Part shown: in pieces, positions 27,651 through 37,809 of the stretch
Layout: each line of letters starts with the position of its first letter
Position numbering within the stretch: position 1 is the stretch's first letter
Assembly (NCBI RefSeq): GCF_003269425.1
Contig: NZ_CP030104.1
Coordinates: 2,599,501-2,663,500, forward strand
DNA length: 64,000 nt
Source: Flagellimonas maritima
GTDB taxonomy: Bacteria > Bacteroidota > Bacteroidia > Flavobacteriales > Flavobacteriaceae
Direction of reading: 5' to 3'
Notes under the pieces: generated by a model
What the model saw: the letters and a program-made list of their open reading frames with translations, nothing else
What the model was told of the DNA's origin: nothing
Databases searched by the model: none
Translations under genes and position numbers: made by a program

Positions 27651-28424
27651 TTACTTACGAACAAGAGGAATAATTTCTCCTTTAGCCAACCGATACTTCT
27701 CTACATTTTCTTGAGATAGCTGCTTTGTGTAGTTCACTTCTTCAACCTTAAAACCAATACTGCGTAATTTGTCAAAATAGTCTATACCATAAATACGTAC
27801 GTGGTCATATTGTCCAAAAATTCGTGTTCTTTCCTTTTTGTCAATTATAGAATCATCTTCGAAAGTTTTTTCTCTTTTTAAATCTTGTGGAATTTGAAAA
27901 ATACCCCAACCATCAGGGGCCAATATTCGATATAGTTCTTCCATGGCCTTGGTATCATTGGGAATATGTTCCAAAACATGGTTGCACAGAATAACATCAA
28001 AAGAATTATCATCAAATGGAAGATCACAGATATCCGCTTTTATTTCGGCCAAGGGGGAGTTCAAATCTGTTGTGGTATATTCGATATTGGATAAATTTTT
28101 AAACCTTTTATAAAATGCTTGCTCTGGTGCAAAATGCAAAACTTTTAATGACTTGGTAAAAAATTCTGTTTCATTTTTCAAATAAAGCCATAAGAGACGA
28201 TGTCTTTCCAATGAAAGGGTAGAAGGGGAAAGTACATTTTCACGGGGATTCTCATAACCGTAAGGCAAAAATGTTCTGAAACTTTTACCGTCAATGGGAT
28301 CAGTGAATTGTTTTCCTTTTAAAAGAAATGATAATAGGGGACGTGCCCAGTAGCTAATTTTAATAAGCCAAGGCCTTGGAATGAGATTTAAAAAAAATTT
28401 AAATAGGCTAGACACGAATTTCAC
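27651..28424 (-). CDS. Class I SAM-dependent methyltransferase (type 11)
   Basis: A 257-residue protein with an amphipathic/hydrophobic N-terminal stretch (about 5-30) and a methyltransferase domain: weak motif I VLHFAPEQAFYKRF, acidic TTDLNSPLAEIKADICDLPFDDNSFDVILCNHVLEHIPND (about 130-165). The substrate is unknown. The only available start is a GTG at 28424, because a TGA lies in frame two codons upstream. That GTG and the next four codons lie inside the left arm of the inverted repeat bounding the adjacent insert, so the original N-terminus may have been altered. Confidence 0.8.
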   Translation of the reverse strand: MKFVSSLFKFFLNLIPRPWLIKISYWARPLLSFLLKGKQFTDPIDGKSFRTFLPYGYENPRENVLSPSTLSLERHRLLWLYLKNETEFFTKSLKVLHFAPEQAFYKRFKNLSNIEYTTTDLNSPLAEIKADICDLPFDDNSFDVILCNHVLEHIPNDTKAMEELYRILAPDGWGIFQIPQDLKREKTFEDDSIIDKKERTRIFGQYDHVRIYGIDYFDKLRSIGFKVEEVNYTKQLSQENVEKYRLAKGEIIPLVRK

Positions 28425-28847
28425 TAATTTTCACTAATTCTTAAAGTAGTACTCTTTTATACGCTAGGCTATCTTCTCCAAAATTTACGATTATACCTAG
28501 TTTCATTTTTGAAGCAGCTAAATAATTCAAAGTTTACTTGACATGACCACTGGCAATTTTTTCTATAGCTTTCAGTTCCAGAATGATTTTATTATCGATT
28601 ACAAAATCAGCATAGTAATGATGTTTCAGAACCTTTCCTTTATAATTGATTCTATAATTCACTTCTTTTTGATATGGAACTCCATTAATACCAAGCTCAA
28701 TTTCTAATGCATCGGCATAAACGGATTCGCTAAAACCTTTGCCTAATTCATTGTGGACATCCATGCATAATCCTATTACGAAGTAAGATTCGTCTTTATA
28801 AAGTAGTTTGTCAGACAAAATTTGGTAAATTAGTGAAATTCGTGTCT
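28410..28847. mobile_element. 438-bp insert with perfect 21-bp terminal inverted repeats carrying a GxxExxY gene
   Basis: Positions 28410-28430 and 28827-28847 are exact reverse complements. Between them is nothing but a GxxExxY-family gene. The left arm also has an internal tandem copy (TCACTAATTT then TCACTAATTC, 28421-28440). The right arm encodes the last five residues and stop of Map (RHEFH); the left arm encodes the first five codons of the methyltransferase. No transposase is present. This looks like a small non-autonomous insertion in the map-methyltransferase junction, but its mobility is inferred, and target duplications were not recognised. Confidence 0.6.
28441..28818 (-). pseudogene. 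GxxExxY family (PDDEXK_3-like) protein interrupted by an in-frame stop
   Basis: The reading frame opens at a TTG (28818) and gives LLYKDESYFVIGLCMDVHNELG, then the family's motif region GKGFSESVY, and a PD-(D/E)xK-like core with Asp in YYADFVID and ELKA. At 28534-28536 a TAA ends the 94-residue product. In the same frame translation continues as TLNYLAASKMKLGIIVNFG... to a second stop at 28441-28443, giving the normal total of about 125 codons. Family members have QTLNYL or similar here, so one C-to-T change (CAA to TAA) explains the stop. The truncated protein would lack the last strand and helix of the nuclease-like fold. Confidence 0.85.
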
Positions 28848-29645
28848 TCTAAATTCCGCTTCTTCATCACTTGTAATGCCCAGTGCATCATAGATGTATT
28901 GAAATGTGGAGAGCAGCTCCGGTTTCCCATCAATTAGCGCCACGTCATGTTCAAAATGAGCGCTTGGTTTTCCATCAACAGTCAAAATTGTCCACCCGTC
29001 TTTAAGTTGTTTAATTCTACGAGTACCCATATTGACCATAGGTTCTATAGCTACGACCATTCCTTCTACAAATTTTTTTCCTCTGCCTCTTTTCCCATAA
29101 TTGGGCATTTGCGGGTCCTCATGAAGCTCTTTTCCTAAGCCATGGCCAACTAGTTCCCTTACAATACCATAACCATGGTTTTCACAATATTTTTGAATAG
29201 CATATCCAACATCACCAACACGATTACCCTCTTTAAACTCCCGTATTCCAACATATAAAGACTCTTTGGTTATTTTTAATAATTTTCGGGTCTCATCTGC
29301 TACTTCACCAACTTCAAAAGTATAGGCATGGTCACCATAGTATCCATTTTTAAATGCACCACAATCCACTGAGATGATATCGCCCTCTTTTAATGGTTCA
29401 TTATCGGGAATGCCATGGACGACTTGTGCATTGGGACTCCAATTTAATGTGTTTGGAAAATCGTACATTCCTAGGAACCCAGGTTTTGCACCTTGTTCTT
29501 GAATAAATTCCTCTGCCAATTTATCTAACTTAAGAGGATTCGCCCCAGGTTTTATTTCTGAGGCCAACATGCCCAAAGTTTTGGAAACGACCAAAGCGCT
29601 TTCACGCATTAATTCAATTTCTTCAGAAGTTTTGATTTTTATCAT
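28830..29645 (-). CDS. map: Methionine aminopeptidase, type I
   Basis: A 271-residue cytosolic enzyme that removes N-terminal methionine from new proteins. All five metal ligands can be placed: D94 in SVDCGAF, D105 in GDHAYTF, H168 in VGHGLG, E201 in AIEPM and E232 in AHFEHDVAL. Length is normal. Its last five codons and stop lie inside the right arm of the inverted repeat that bounds the neighbouring insert, so the extreme C-terminal tail (RHEFH) may be supplied by inserted sequence. Confidence 0.95.
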   Translation of the reverse strand: MIKIKTSEEIELMRESALVVSKTLGMLASEIKPGANPLKLDKLAEEFIQEQGAKPGFLGMYDFPNTLNWSPNAQVVHGIPDNEPLKEGDIISVDCGAFKNGYYGDHAYTFEVGEVADETRKLLKITKESLYVGIREFKEGNRVGDVGYAIQKYCENHGYGIVRELVGHGLGKELHEDPQMPNYGKRGRGKKFVEGMVVAIEPMVNMGTRRIKQLKDGWTILTVDGKPSAHFEHDVALIDGKPELLSTFQYIYDALGITSDEEAEFRRHEFH

Positions 29646-29706
29646 GAATGCAAAGATAATAGGAAATCAAAAACCCACCTATTGACAGGATTATAGGATA
29701 AATTGA

Positions 29707-31851
<2,145 letters not shown>

Positions 31852-33369
31852 CTAAACAAGTGATTTCTGTGTCATTAAGTCTGGTTGCGGTAACCCTATC
31901 ATCTTTAAAATCGTAGGTGCAATATCCCCTAAAACACCATCTTTGATTTCCTTCAGCTCATCATCCACTAAAATTAGGGGAACGGGATTTGTTGTATGTG
32001 CCGTGTTTGGACTCCCATCTGGATTTATCATGGTATCGCAGTTCCCATGATCCGCAATTACTATAGTGGAATAGCCATGCTGCAACCCCACATTGATAAT
32101 ATCTTTGGCGCATTGATCAACTGTTTCACAAGCTTTAATGGCAGCTTCCATAACCCCAGTATGACCGACCATATCTGGATTTGCAAAATTTAAACATATA
32201 AAGCTCGAATTTCCTTTTTCCAATTCGGGAATAATGGAATCCCTTATCTCATAGGCACTCATTTCAGGCTTTAAATCATAGGTAGCCACCTTTGGTGAGG
32301 GACATAAAATACGTTGTTCCCCATTAAAAGGTTCTTCACGCCCTCCATTAAAAAAGAACGTAACATGTGGGTATTTTTCGGTTTCTGCAATACGAATCTG
32401 CATTTTTCCGTTACGCGCCAAAACTTCTCCCAGTGTATCTTTTATGTTCTCTTTATCGTATACCACTTTGATTTCTTTAAAAGAATCGTCATAGTTGGTC
32501 ATGGTAACATAGTACAGGTTCAACTTATGCATATTTTGTTCATGAAAATCTTTTTGGCTCAAGACCTGTGTAAGTTCCCTTCCCCTGTCCGTTCTAAAAT
32601 TGAAGAAAATAACTATATCCCCATCTGCTATCTTTGCTAAAGGGATATTTTCGGCATCGGTCACCACCAAGGGTTTTATAAATTCATCCGTAACTCCTTC
32701 ATCATAACTTTTTTGCATGGCCTTAGCTATATTGCTTACTTTTTCTCCTTCATGGTTCACCAATAGATTGTATGCCATTTTTACGCGTTCCCATCTTTTA
32801 TCACGGTCCATAGCGTAGTATCTTCCAACAACGGAAGCCAGTTTGGTATTTTTATCGGAACAAAAATCCGTAATATCTTGTAAAAAGCCTTTTCCGCTTT
32901 TTGGGTCTACGTCCCTACCATCCGTAAATGCATGTACAAAAGAATGTTTAACTCCGTTTTGCTCGCTTGCTTTGATGAGGGCCTTTAAGTGATTTATATG
33001 GCTATGCACTCCACCATTGCTCACCAATCCCAAGAAGTGTACAGCTTTTTTATGGGTTTTTGCATGTTCAAAAGCATCTTGTAACACTTTTTCTTCTTTT
33101 AAAGTGTTTTCTGCTACGGCTTTATTGATTTTTGCTAAATCTTGGTATACTATTCTTCCGGCACCTAGGTTCATATGCCCTACTTCGCTATTTCCCATCT
33201 GACCCTCGGGGAGGCCTACATTCATGCCATCCGTTAATAAGTTGGCATTTGCATATTTTTTATAAAGAGAGTCGATAAAAGGTGTATTTGCTTGATCGAT
33301 TGCGGAAACTTTTGGATTAGGAGATTTTCCCCAGCCGTCCAATATCATTAAGATCACTTTCTTGTCCAT
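31852..33369 (-). CDS. gpmI: 2,3-bisphosphoglycerate-independent phosphoglycerate mutase
   Basis: A 505-residue, two-domain cofactor-independent mutase of the alkaline phosphatase superfamily, converting 3- to 2-phosphoglycerate in glycolysis. D11 (LMILDGWG) and phosphorylated S61 in QMGNSEVGHMNLGAGR are present, with the transferase segment FVHAFTDGRDVDPKSG and late metal-site motifs NFANPDMVGHTG and IADHGNCD. It shares an operon with the GH97 gene, pairing sugar release with lower glycolysis. Confidence 0.96.
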   Translation of the reverse strand: MDKKVILMILDGWGKSPNPKVSAIDQANTPFIDSLYKKYANANLLTDGMNVGLPEGQMGNSEVGHMNLGAGRIVYQDLAKINKAVAENTLKEEKVLQDAFEHAKTHKKAVHFLGLVSNGGVHSHINHLKALIKASEQNGVKHSFVHAFTDGRDVDPKSGKGFLQDITDFCSDKNTKLASVVGRYYAMDRDKRWERVKMAYNLLVNHEGEKVSNIAKAMQKSYDEGVTDEFIKPLVVTDAENIPLAKIADGDIVIFFNFRTDRGRELTQVLSQKDFHEQNMHKLNLYYVTMTNYDDSFKEIKVVYDKENIKDTLGEVLARNGKMQIRIAETEKYPHVTFFFNGGREEPFNGEQRILCPSPKVATYDLKPEMSAYEIRDSIIPELEKGNSSFICLNFANPDMVGHTGVMEAAIKACETVDQCAKDIINVGLQHGYSTIVIADHGNCDTMINPDGSPNTAHTTNPVPLILVDDELKEIKDGVLGDIAPTILKMIGLPQPDLMTQKSLV

Positions 33370-33386
33370 ACTATGAAATTCTACTT

Positions 33387-33394
33387 CAAAAATA
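33387..33394 (-). promoter_or_regulatory. -7 box upstream of gpmI
   Basis: On the minus strand the sequence reads TATTTTTG, an exact TAnnTTTG match, 18 bases before the gpmI ATG. No TTG at -33 with the usual spacing was found. Confidence 0.4.
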
Positions 33395-33576
33395 GAATGG
33401 ATTGGATTGATGTCCTAGTGTTTTCAAGGTTTTCTATCCAATGGATGATTGAATAATTATGTTAAAATTTATAGGAATTGTTAAATTTTAGTTATTTGAA
33501 TGCAATTCTTGTAACATTTGATTTGATATGGAGTCTACTATAATATCAAGTAAATCATAATCAAAAATTATTCATC

Positions 33577-33969
33577 ATGAAAAAAACAATCATTACAGCC
33601 GCAGCTGCTTTTCTAGTTGTGGTAACAGGCGTATGCGCCAACGAAACAGCAACCATTTCCAACGGAACTTTAGAGTCTTCGATTGTATCGGTCGAATTGA
33701 ACTCTTTTTGCAAAGCAATTGTTCAGGGAGATACGGAAACGGTCAAGAAATTAATTGAACTAGGGGAGGATGTAAACCAAAAATCCCTAGGTATGGCTCC
33801 AATTCATTACGCGGCACGTTATAACAAACCGGAAATCATGGAAATGCTTATTTCTAATGGAGCGGACGTTAAAAAAAGATGTGACAAAGGATACACAGCA
33901 AAAAAACACGCGGAACTATCCAATGCCGTAGAGGTATTGGAAGTTTTGAAATTGGCTATGAAAAAATAA
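33577..33969 (+). CDS. Secreted small ankyrin-repeat protein
   Basis: A 130-residue protein with a signal peptide ending near GVCANE (about 22-24). Residues about 45-125 form two full ankyrin repeats and flanking helices (DTETVKKLIELGEDVNQKSLGMAPIHYAARYNKPEIMEMLISNGADVKKR, positions about 52-101). Ankyrin repeats are protein-binding modules; the partner is not known. In other Bacteria similar small periplasmic ankyrin proteins exist without a fixed function. It is a single-gene unit with its own terminator. Confidence 0.85.
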   Translation: MKKTIITAAAAFLVVVTGVCANETATISNGTLESSIVSVELNSFCKAIVQGDTETVKKLIELGEDVNQKSLGMAPIHYAARYNKPEIMEMLISNGADVKKRCDKGYTAKKHAELSNAVEVLEVLKLAMKK

Positions 33970-33997
33970 AGGAAGCGGAGTTTGTTCATCCAGTAAG

Positions 33998-34030
33998 AAA
34001 GCCCATACGAAAGTATGGGCTTTTCTTTTC
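33998..34030 (+). terminator. Terminator after the ankyrin gene
   Basis: Eleven-base perfect stem (33998-34008 with 34013-34023), GAAA tetraloop, then a T-rich tail TTTTCTTTTC. A strong canonical intrinsic terminator. Confidence 0.92.
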
Positions 34031-34070
34031 ACTTGCTTATAGTGTTCATGTAAAAGAGTGAAAATTTTTA

Positions 34071-34238
34071 TTAAAAATCAAATCCTGTAAAAGCTCTATA
34101 TAAAAATGCATAAACTGCCATAGTCAATAATAAAGCACAAAATAGGGCATATCCTTTTAACAAGGTTACAATAAAGCTTGGTTTGCAATCGTCAAACGCT
34201 TCCGCGTACAGACTTTTAAAATGTAATAGTGTTCCCAT
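34071..34238 (-). CDS. Small single-helix membrane protein (possibly DUF6747)
   Basis: A 55-residue protein when started at the ATG at 34238 (MGTLLHFKSLYAEAFDDCKP). It has one hydrophobic helix, VTLLKGYALFCALLLTMAVYAFLYRAF minus its ends, and ends GFDF. Small proteins of this shape (short N-terminal helix, one membrane segment, aromatic/GF tail) are common in Flavobacteria and some carry the name DUF6747. I am only moderately sure of that assignment. A longer frame upstream to 34355 is less likely because the sequence there has no family resemblance. Confidence 0.55.
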   Translation of the reverse strand: MGTLLHFKSLYAEAFDDCKPSFIVTLLKGYALFCALLLTMAVYAFLYRAFTGFDF

Positions 34239-34357
34239 GTGTTCTTCTTTCTCGTTAGATAACACAAATGGGCTAAGGAAGGTAATTATGATTTGGGGTT
34301 GTTCAAAGGTAGTTAAAACTAGTGAATATATTTTTTTAATCGATGAACGTATCAAAT

Positions 34358-35122
34358 CTATCGTCCTGAATATTTTTCTATCGCTTCTTTGATCATTTCA
34401 ATTCTATTTTCCGGGTCGGGGTGTGTACTTTGAAATTCTGGCACCCTATTTGGTCCTGCAGCAGTTTTTAATATTTCCATAACCTTTATCATTTCATAAG
34501 GGTCATAACCCGCTTGAATCATAAACAAAACACCGAGTTCGTCACTTTCCAGTTCATCTCCCCGTCCATTTTTTAATAGCGTATTCTGGCCTATACCACT
34601 TACTAAACCACCCATATCACCACCAACCGATGCCCCCATGGTCAACGTTTGCCAAAAATTACTTTCTGCTATACGTTCCGCTGAATGTCTACCGATAACA
34701 TGACCTATTTCATGTCCGAGTACTCCTGCCAACTGTGCTTCTGTAAGCTGTGAGAACAATGCGTAAGTAATAAAACATTGCCCGCCCGGTAAAGCAAAAG
34801 CATTTATGGCACTATCGTCCGCTAAAAGATGAAAATCATATTCATAGGGTGTTTCTCTGGCTATACTATTATTAACAAGTTTTTTACCAACGGCATCCAC
34901 TAGGGATTGCATTCGTTCATCTGGATATAATCCCCCATGCTGTTGTGCCATTTCCGGAGCACTTTGTAGGCCAATGGCAATCTCTTGGTCTGGGGTCATA
35001 TTAATATTTTGAACCCTTCCTGTATAAGGATTTTCCTCTTTGTTGTTGCAGCGTTTAAAAAATGCAAAGGCAACAATGGCAAGTCCAATCAAAATTCGGA
35101 TTTTCCAACTTCCTCTTCTCAT
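34358..35122 (-). CDS. M48 family zinc metallopeptidase (membrane-anchored)
   Basis: A 254-residue gluzincin with an N-terminal membrane anchor (about 8-23). Zinc motif HEIGH with H137, E138 and H141 in LGHEIGHVIGRHSAER and the third ligand glutamate in ELESDELGVLFM are present. This matches the LoiP/BepA-like M48 group, which acts in the periplasm on damaged or misassembled envelope proteins. There is a cysteine at 25 but no good lipobox around it. The M15 gene lies 37 bases upstream in the same direction. Confidence 0.9.
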   Translation of the reverse strand: MRRGSWKIRILIGLAIVAFAFFKRCNNKEENPYTGRVQNINMTPDQEIAIGLQSAPEMAQQHGGLYPDERMQSLVDAVGKKLVNNSIARETPYEYDFHLLADDSAINAFALPGGQCFITYALFSQLTEAQLAGVLGHEIGHVIGRHSAERIAESNFWQTLTMGASVGGDMGGLVSGIGQNTLLKNGRGDELESDELGVLFMIQAGYDPYEMIKVMEILKTAAGPNRVPEFQSTHPDPENRIEMIKEAIEKYSGR

Positions 35123-35159
35123 GGTATTAGTGTTCTATGCAATTAAGATACAAAAAGTG

Positions 35160-35894
35160 TTACAACAACTTTTGGTTAATATCCAAAATATTGTCCTGAA
35201 GGTAGGTTTTTAGAAACCCAGTGGTAAAATGTTCTGAACCCAAAAATTCTTCTTTTTGCAATAATTTAAGGATGTTTATTTTTCTGAAAGCGGTCAGCAT
35301 TGGGATTGAAATAGGAGCATAGCTATAGTGCCATGGCTCATATTTGAAACCCCTTCTTTTGGGCTCATTGGTATAAACTAGATAGAATCCAAATTTTTCG
35401 GAATTCTCGTCCAGCCAAAGTTTGAAAGCTTCAAAAGGGCCTCCTTGCTCAAATTTTTGTGGATCTAATACATTTTCTGAAACGTTGGCATACCCGTTGA
35501 TAATATCGATATCGGTACCCCAGTGATGCCTGCTTGTTCCGGGAATTGTAGAATATTCTATAATCTTATCGATTGCATCCAACGGTTGCATATCATTATC
35601 TTCTGTGTAGCGCAGGTACTTCCTTTCCCATATTGCCTCCTGTCTGTAATAATCCCTGAAACTGGAAACCATTTTAATATCAAACCCATCGGAATAAGCC
35701 GATTTTTTCATGTTCAAAAAAGCTTCATAAGCTTCTTTTCTTAAATTGATGCCTTCTCCAAAAAGTTCAATTTCTTCTTTCCCCATGAGTTCCAAAACAG
35801 AATAATCCGTATTCGGAAGGATTGGATAAATAGCGGGCAACGTACATGCAAGTCCTGAAATTGATGTCTTCTTAATAAAAGTTCTTCTTTTCAT
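35160..35894 (-). CDS. M15 family peptidase, VanY-type D-alanyl-D-alanine carboxypeptidase
   Basis: A 244-residue peptidase acting on peptidoglycan stem peptides. The zinc signature SxHxxGxxxD is SRHHWGTDID (H123, D130) and the third ligand is H189 in EPWHYSY. The N-terminus MKRRTFIKKTS matches a twin-arginine signal, followed by SGLAC, which also resembles a lipobox with C17. If both work it is a Tat-exported lipoprotein. Its role in cell-wall turnover is inferred from family. Confidence 0.88.
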   Translation of the reverse strand: MKRRTFIKKTSISGLACTLPAIYPILPNTDYSVLELMGKEEIELFGEGINLRKEAYEAFLNMKKSAYSDGFDIKMVSSFRDYYRQEAIWERKYLRYTEDNDMQPLDAIDKIIEYSTIPGTSRHHWGTDIDIINGYANVSENVLDPQKFEQGGPFEAFKLWLDENSEKFGFYLVYTNEPKRRGFKYEPWHYSYAPISIPMLTAFRKINILKLLQKEEFLGSEHFTTGFLKTYLQDNILDINQKLL

Positions 35895-35971
35895 GGAATG
35901 AATTTGTTGGACAAGTTAAAAAGTATTTCTTTTCAACCGAACATATTTTCAATACTTTTTATATAAGTTGA

Positions 35972-37147
35972 CTATTGTGAAAGATACAAGTATCCTTGAA
36001 ACTTTTCTTTGGAATCAGTTAGGGTAAGAACGTAAAAATAGACTCCTGCTGCTAGACCTGAATTTCTACTAATGGCAGCATTCTGATTGGATTTACCATC
36101 AAATTCGTTGTTGTAGTTCAATTTGGAATAAACCAGAATACCATAGCGATTGTAAATATTGAGAATATTATTGGGAAAATTTTCTATACCATCTATCTCC
36201 AGAAAATCGTTGGTACCATCATTGTTCGGGGTCATAAAATAATTGTCAAGCTCCAAGACTGAAAAAGTTTCCAGTAGACTCTCCGTTCCGCCAAGTGTAA
36301 CAATTTCATAATCGTTTGGCAGAAATGAGTTGGAAGTAATATTACCTGATTCCAGATTTCCTGTTATGGATGTATTGCCGAGGCTTTCCCATCTATTCTC
36401 TGTTTTGTTCCACCCAACTACAAGCAAGCCTTCCGTTGATTCAGTCAATAAAGAAATATTACTGCTGACGTTCCAGGTTAAGGTTATTGCAGAAGGTTGA
36501 CTGCTTTCCAATCGCCAAAATTCAAATTCACTGATCTGTAGGTCATCAAATTCTTTATTTGCTGTATCAAACTGTTGCCCCAAAGATGTTGAATTGTTGG
36601 GATCTTCACGATAATATGCGCAGCGCGCCAGACTGTTTATGGCATCGGATGTCAATGTCAGATATCTCAACTGCTGCCCGTCACCGACCGGGAAAGTTAT
36701 CAACTCCTTATTTGTAGCACCTGCATAACCATTGACATGGGTAAGTTCCCCAGTACCTGTAAAAAATGCATCGTCAATAAAATTTAGATAACTTCCGGAT
36801 GAACTCTTGTCGGTCAACACATTTCCGATAATAAAGTTTGCATTGTTTTTGATACCCACCCATGTGTTTAAATACAATCCGTTTTCAGTAACTATTTCAA
36901 TATCGTTGAATACCGGATTGGATGTTCCTGAAATATTTAATTGATTTTCGCTATAAAAACCGGTAAGGCCAAGATTCTCATCAAAAACGCCATCATCGAT
37001 TAAGTCAATATGGAAACCTACGGAGGTATTTCCATGAAATTGAAGATTTCCAAAATTATGGAAAGCGTCCTGACCTGACATTAGGTTGAAAATCATAAAC
37101 ATGAGCCCCAAAACCCGTAATCCTCTATGTTGATTGTTTTTGAACAT
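35972..37147 (-). CDS. CHU_C/gliding-type T9SS sorting-domain protein (paralogue 1)
   Basis: A 391-residue secreted protein with a signal near 25. The body has beta-rich repeats of the type NLQFHGNTSVGFHIDLIDDG and EFWRLES. Residues about 300-391 form a CHU_C (gliding motility-associated C-terminal) domain, with NYFMTPNNDGTNDFLEIDGI and ILNIYNRYGILVYS, which is a type B T9SS sorting signal. It is a paralogue of the gene at 41894-43060, sharing layout and motifs. It is last in the collagen-protein operon, so it may anchor or assemble with the fibre proteins. Function is inferred. Confidence 0.85.
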   Translation of the reverse strand: MFKNNQHRGLRVLGLMFMIFNLMSGQDAFHNFGNLQFHGNTSVGFHIDLIDDGVFDENLGLTGFYSENQLNISGTSNPVFNDIEIVTENGLYLNTWVGIKNNANFIIGNVLTDKSSSGSYLNFIDDAFFTGTGELTHVNGYAGATNKELITFPVGDGQQLRYLTLTSDAINSLARCAYYREDPNNSTSLGQQFDTANKEFDDLQISEFEFWRLESSQPSAITLTWNVSSNISLLTESTEGLLVVGWNKTENRWESLGNTSITGNLESGNITSNSFLPNDYEIVTLGGTESLLETFSVLELDNYFMTPNNDGTNDFLEIDGIENFPNNILNIYNRYGILVYSKLNYNNEFDGKSNQNAAISRNSGLAAGVYFYVLTLTDSKEKFQGYLYLSQ

Positions 37148-37149
37148 TC

Positions 37150-37800
37150 TTATCTATATGCTTGAAATAAAACCACTATACCGTCAGCAAAACTGTCTGT
37201 ATTGAGCGTAAACCCATCATTGTTAAAACTTGTGACAGTAGCCGAGGTCACCCCTAGATTATCACCATTTTGATTTCCATACCGTAGACCTATACTATGC
37301 GAACTGGACGCATACCTTGAAATATCATTGATGGAATTACCACTACCTCCAACATAAATTACCTGTTCTGAGATACTTCCATTATCATTTCTGGCAAAAC
37401 CGTTCATGGAACCAAAGGAATTCGCAATTCCATTATTATTGTTATTTGTGCCATTATCTGAATTGATATTGAGACTCTCTACATTGGCATATGCTGTAAA
37501 TGTAATACTACTGGGTTCAAAAGGAAGCCCATTGATTACCTGATTCCCTGTGCCAGTAATCTGAAATGCACCGACGTAAACATTTGCCACATTAGGAATT
37601 TCTACCCAAGCAGCATTACTATAGAAGTGCATGCTGCTCGTAGTGGTATTAAAAACCATTGATCCTTCAATAGGGTTTGTAATGGAATTCATTTCCAATG
37701 TCGTTACATTGTGTATTCCCACTAAATCTCCTGCTGTTGGTGTTTGGGCAACTACTTTGAAAAATGAAAATAGTAAACCTAATATTATGACTTTTTTCAT
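37150..37800 (-). CDS. Secreted short fibre-module protein
   Basis: A 216-residue protein with signal MKKVIILGLLFSFFKVVAQ. Residues about 30-70 (LVGIHNVTTLEMNSITNPIEGSMVFNTTTSSMHFYSNAAWVEI) resemble the N-terminal module of the collagen-like and repeat proteins in this cluster ([19 protein letters not shown]...). The C-terminal part is Asn/Ser/Gly-rich and ends FADGIVVLFQAYR, which recalls fibre tip domains of phage tail proteins. It lies ten bases after the collagen gene and two bases before the CHU_C gene. No known function. Confidence 0.6.
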   Translation of the reverse strand: MKKVIILGLLFSFFKVVAQTPTAGDLVGIHNVTTLEMNSITNPIEGSMVFNTTTSSMHFYSNAAWVEIPNVANVYVGAFQITGTGNQVINGLPFEPSSITFTAYANVESLNINSDNGTNNNNNGIANSFGSMNGFARNDNGSISEQVIYVGGSGNSINDISRYASSSHSIGLRYGNQNGDNLGVTSATVTSFNNDGFTLNTDSFADGIVVLFQAYR

Positions 37801-37809
37801 CTTTTTGCA

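Noticed and set aside
33577..33969. Ankyrin protein as an immunity protein of a toxin system
   Set aside because: It is a single-gene unit with its own terminator and no toxin-like neighbour.
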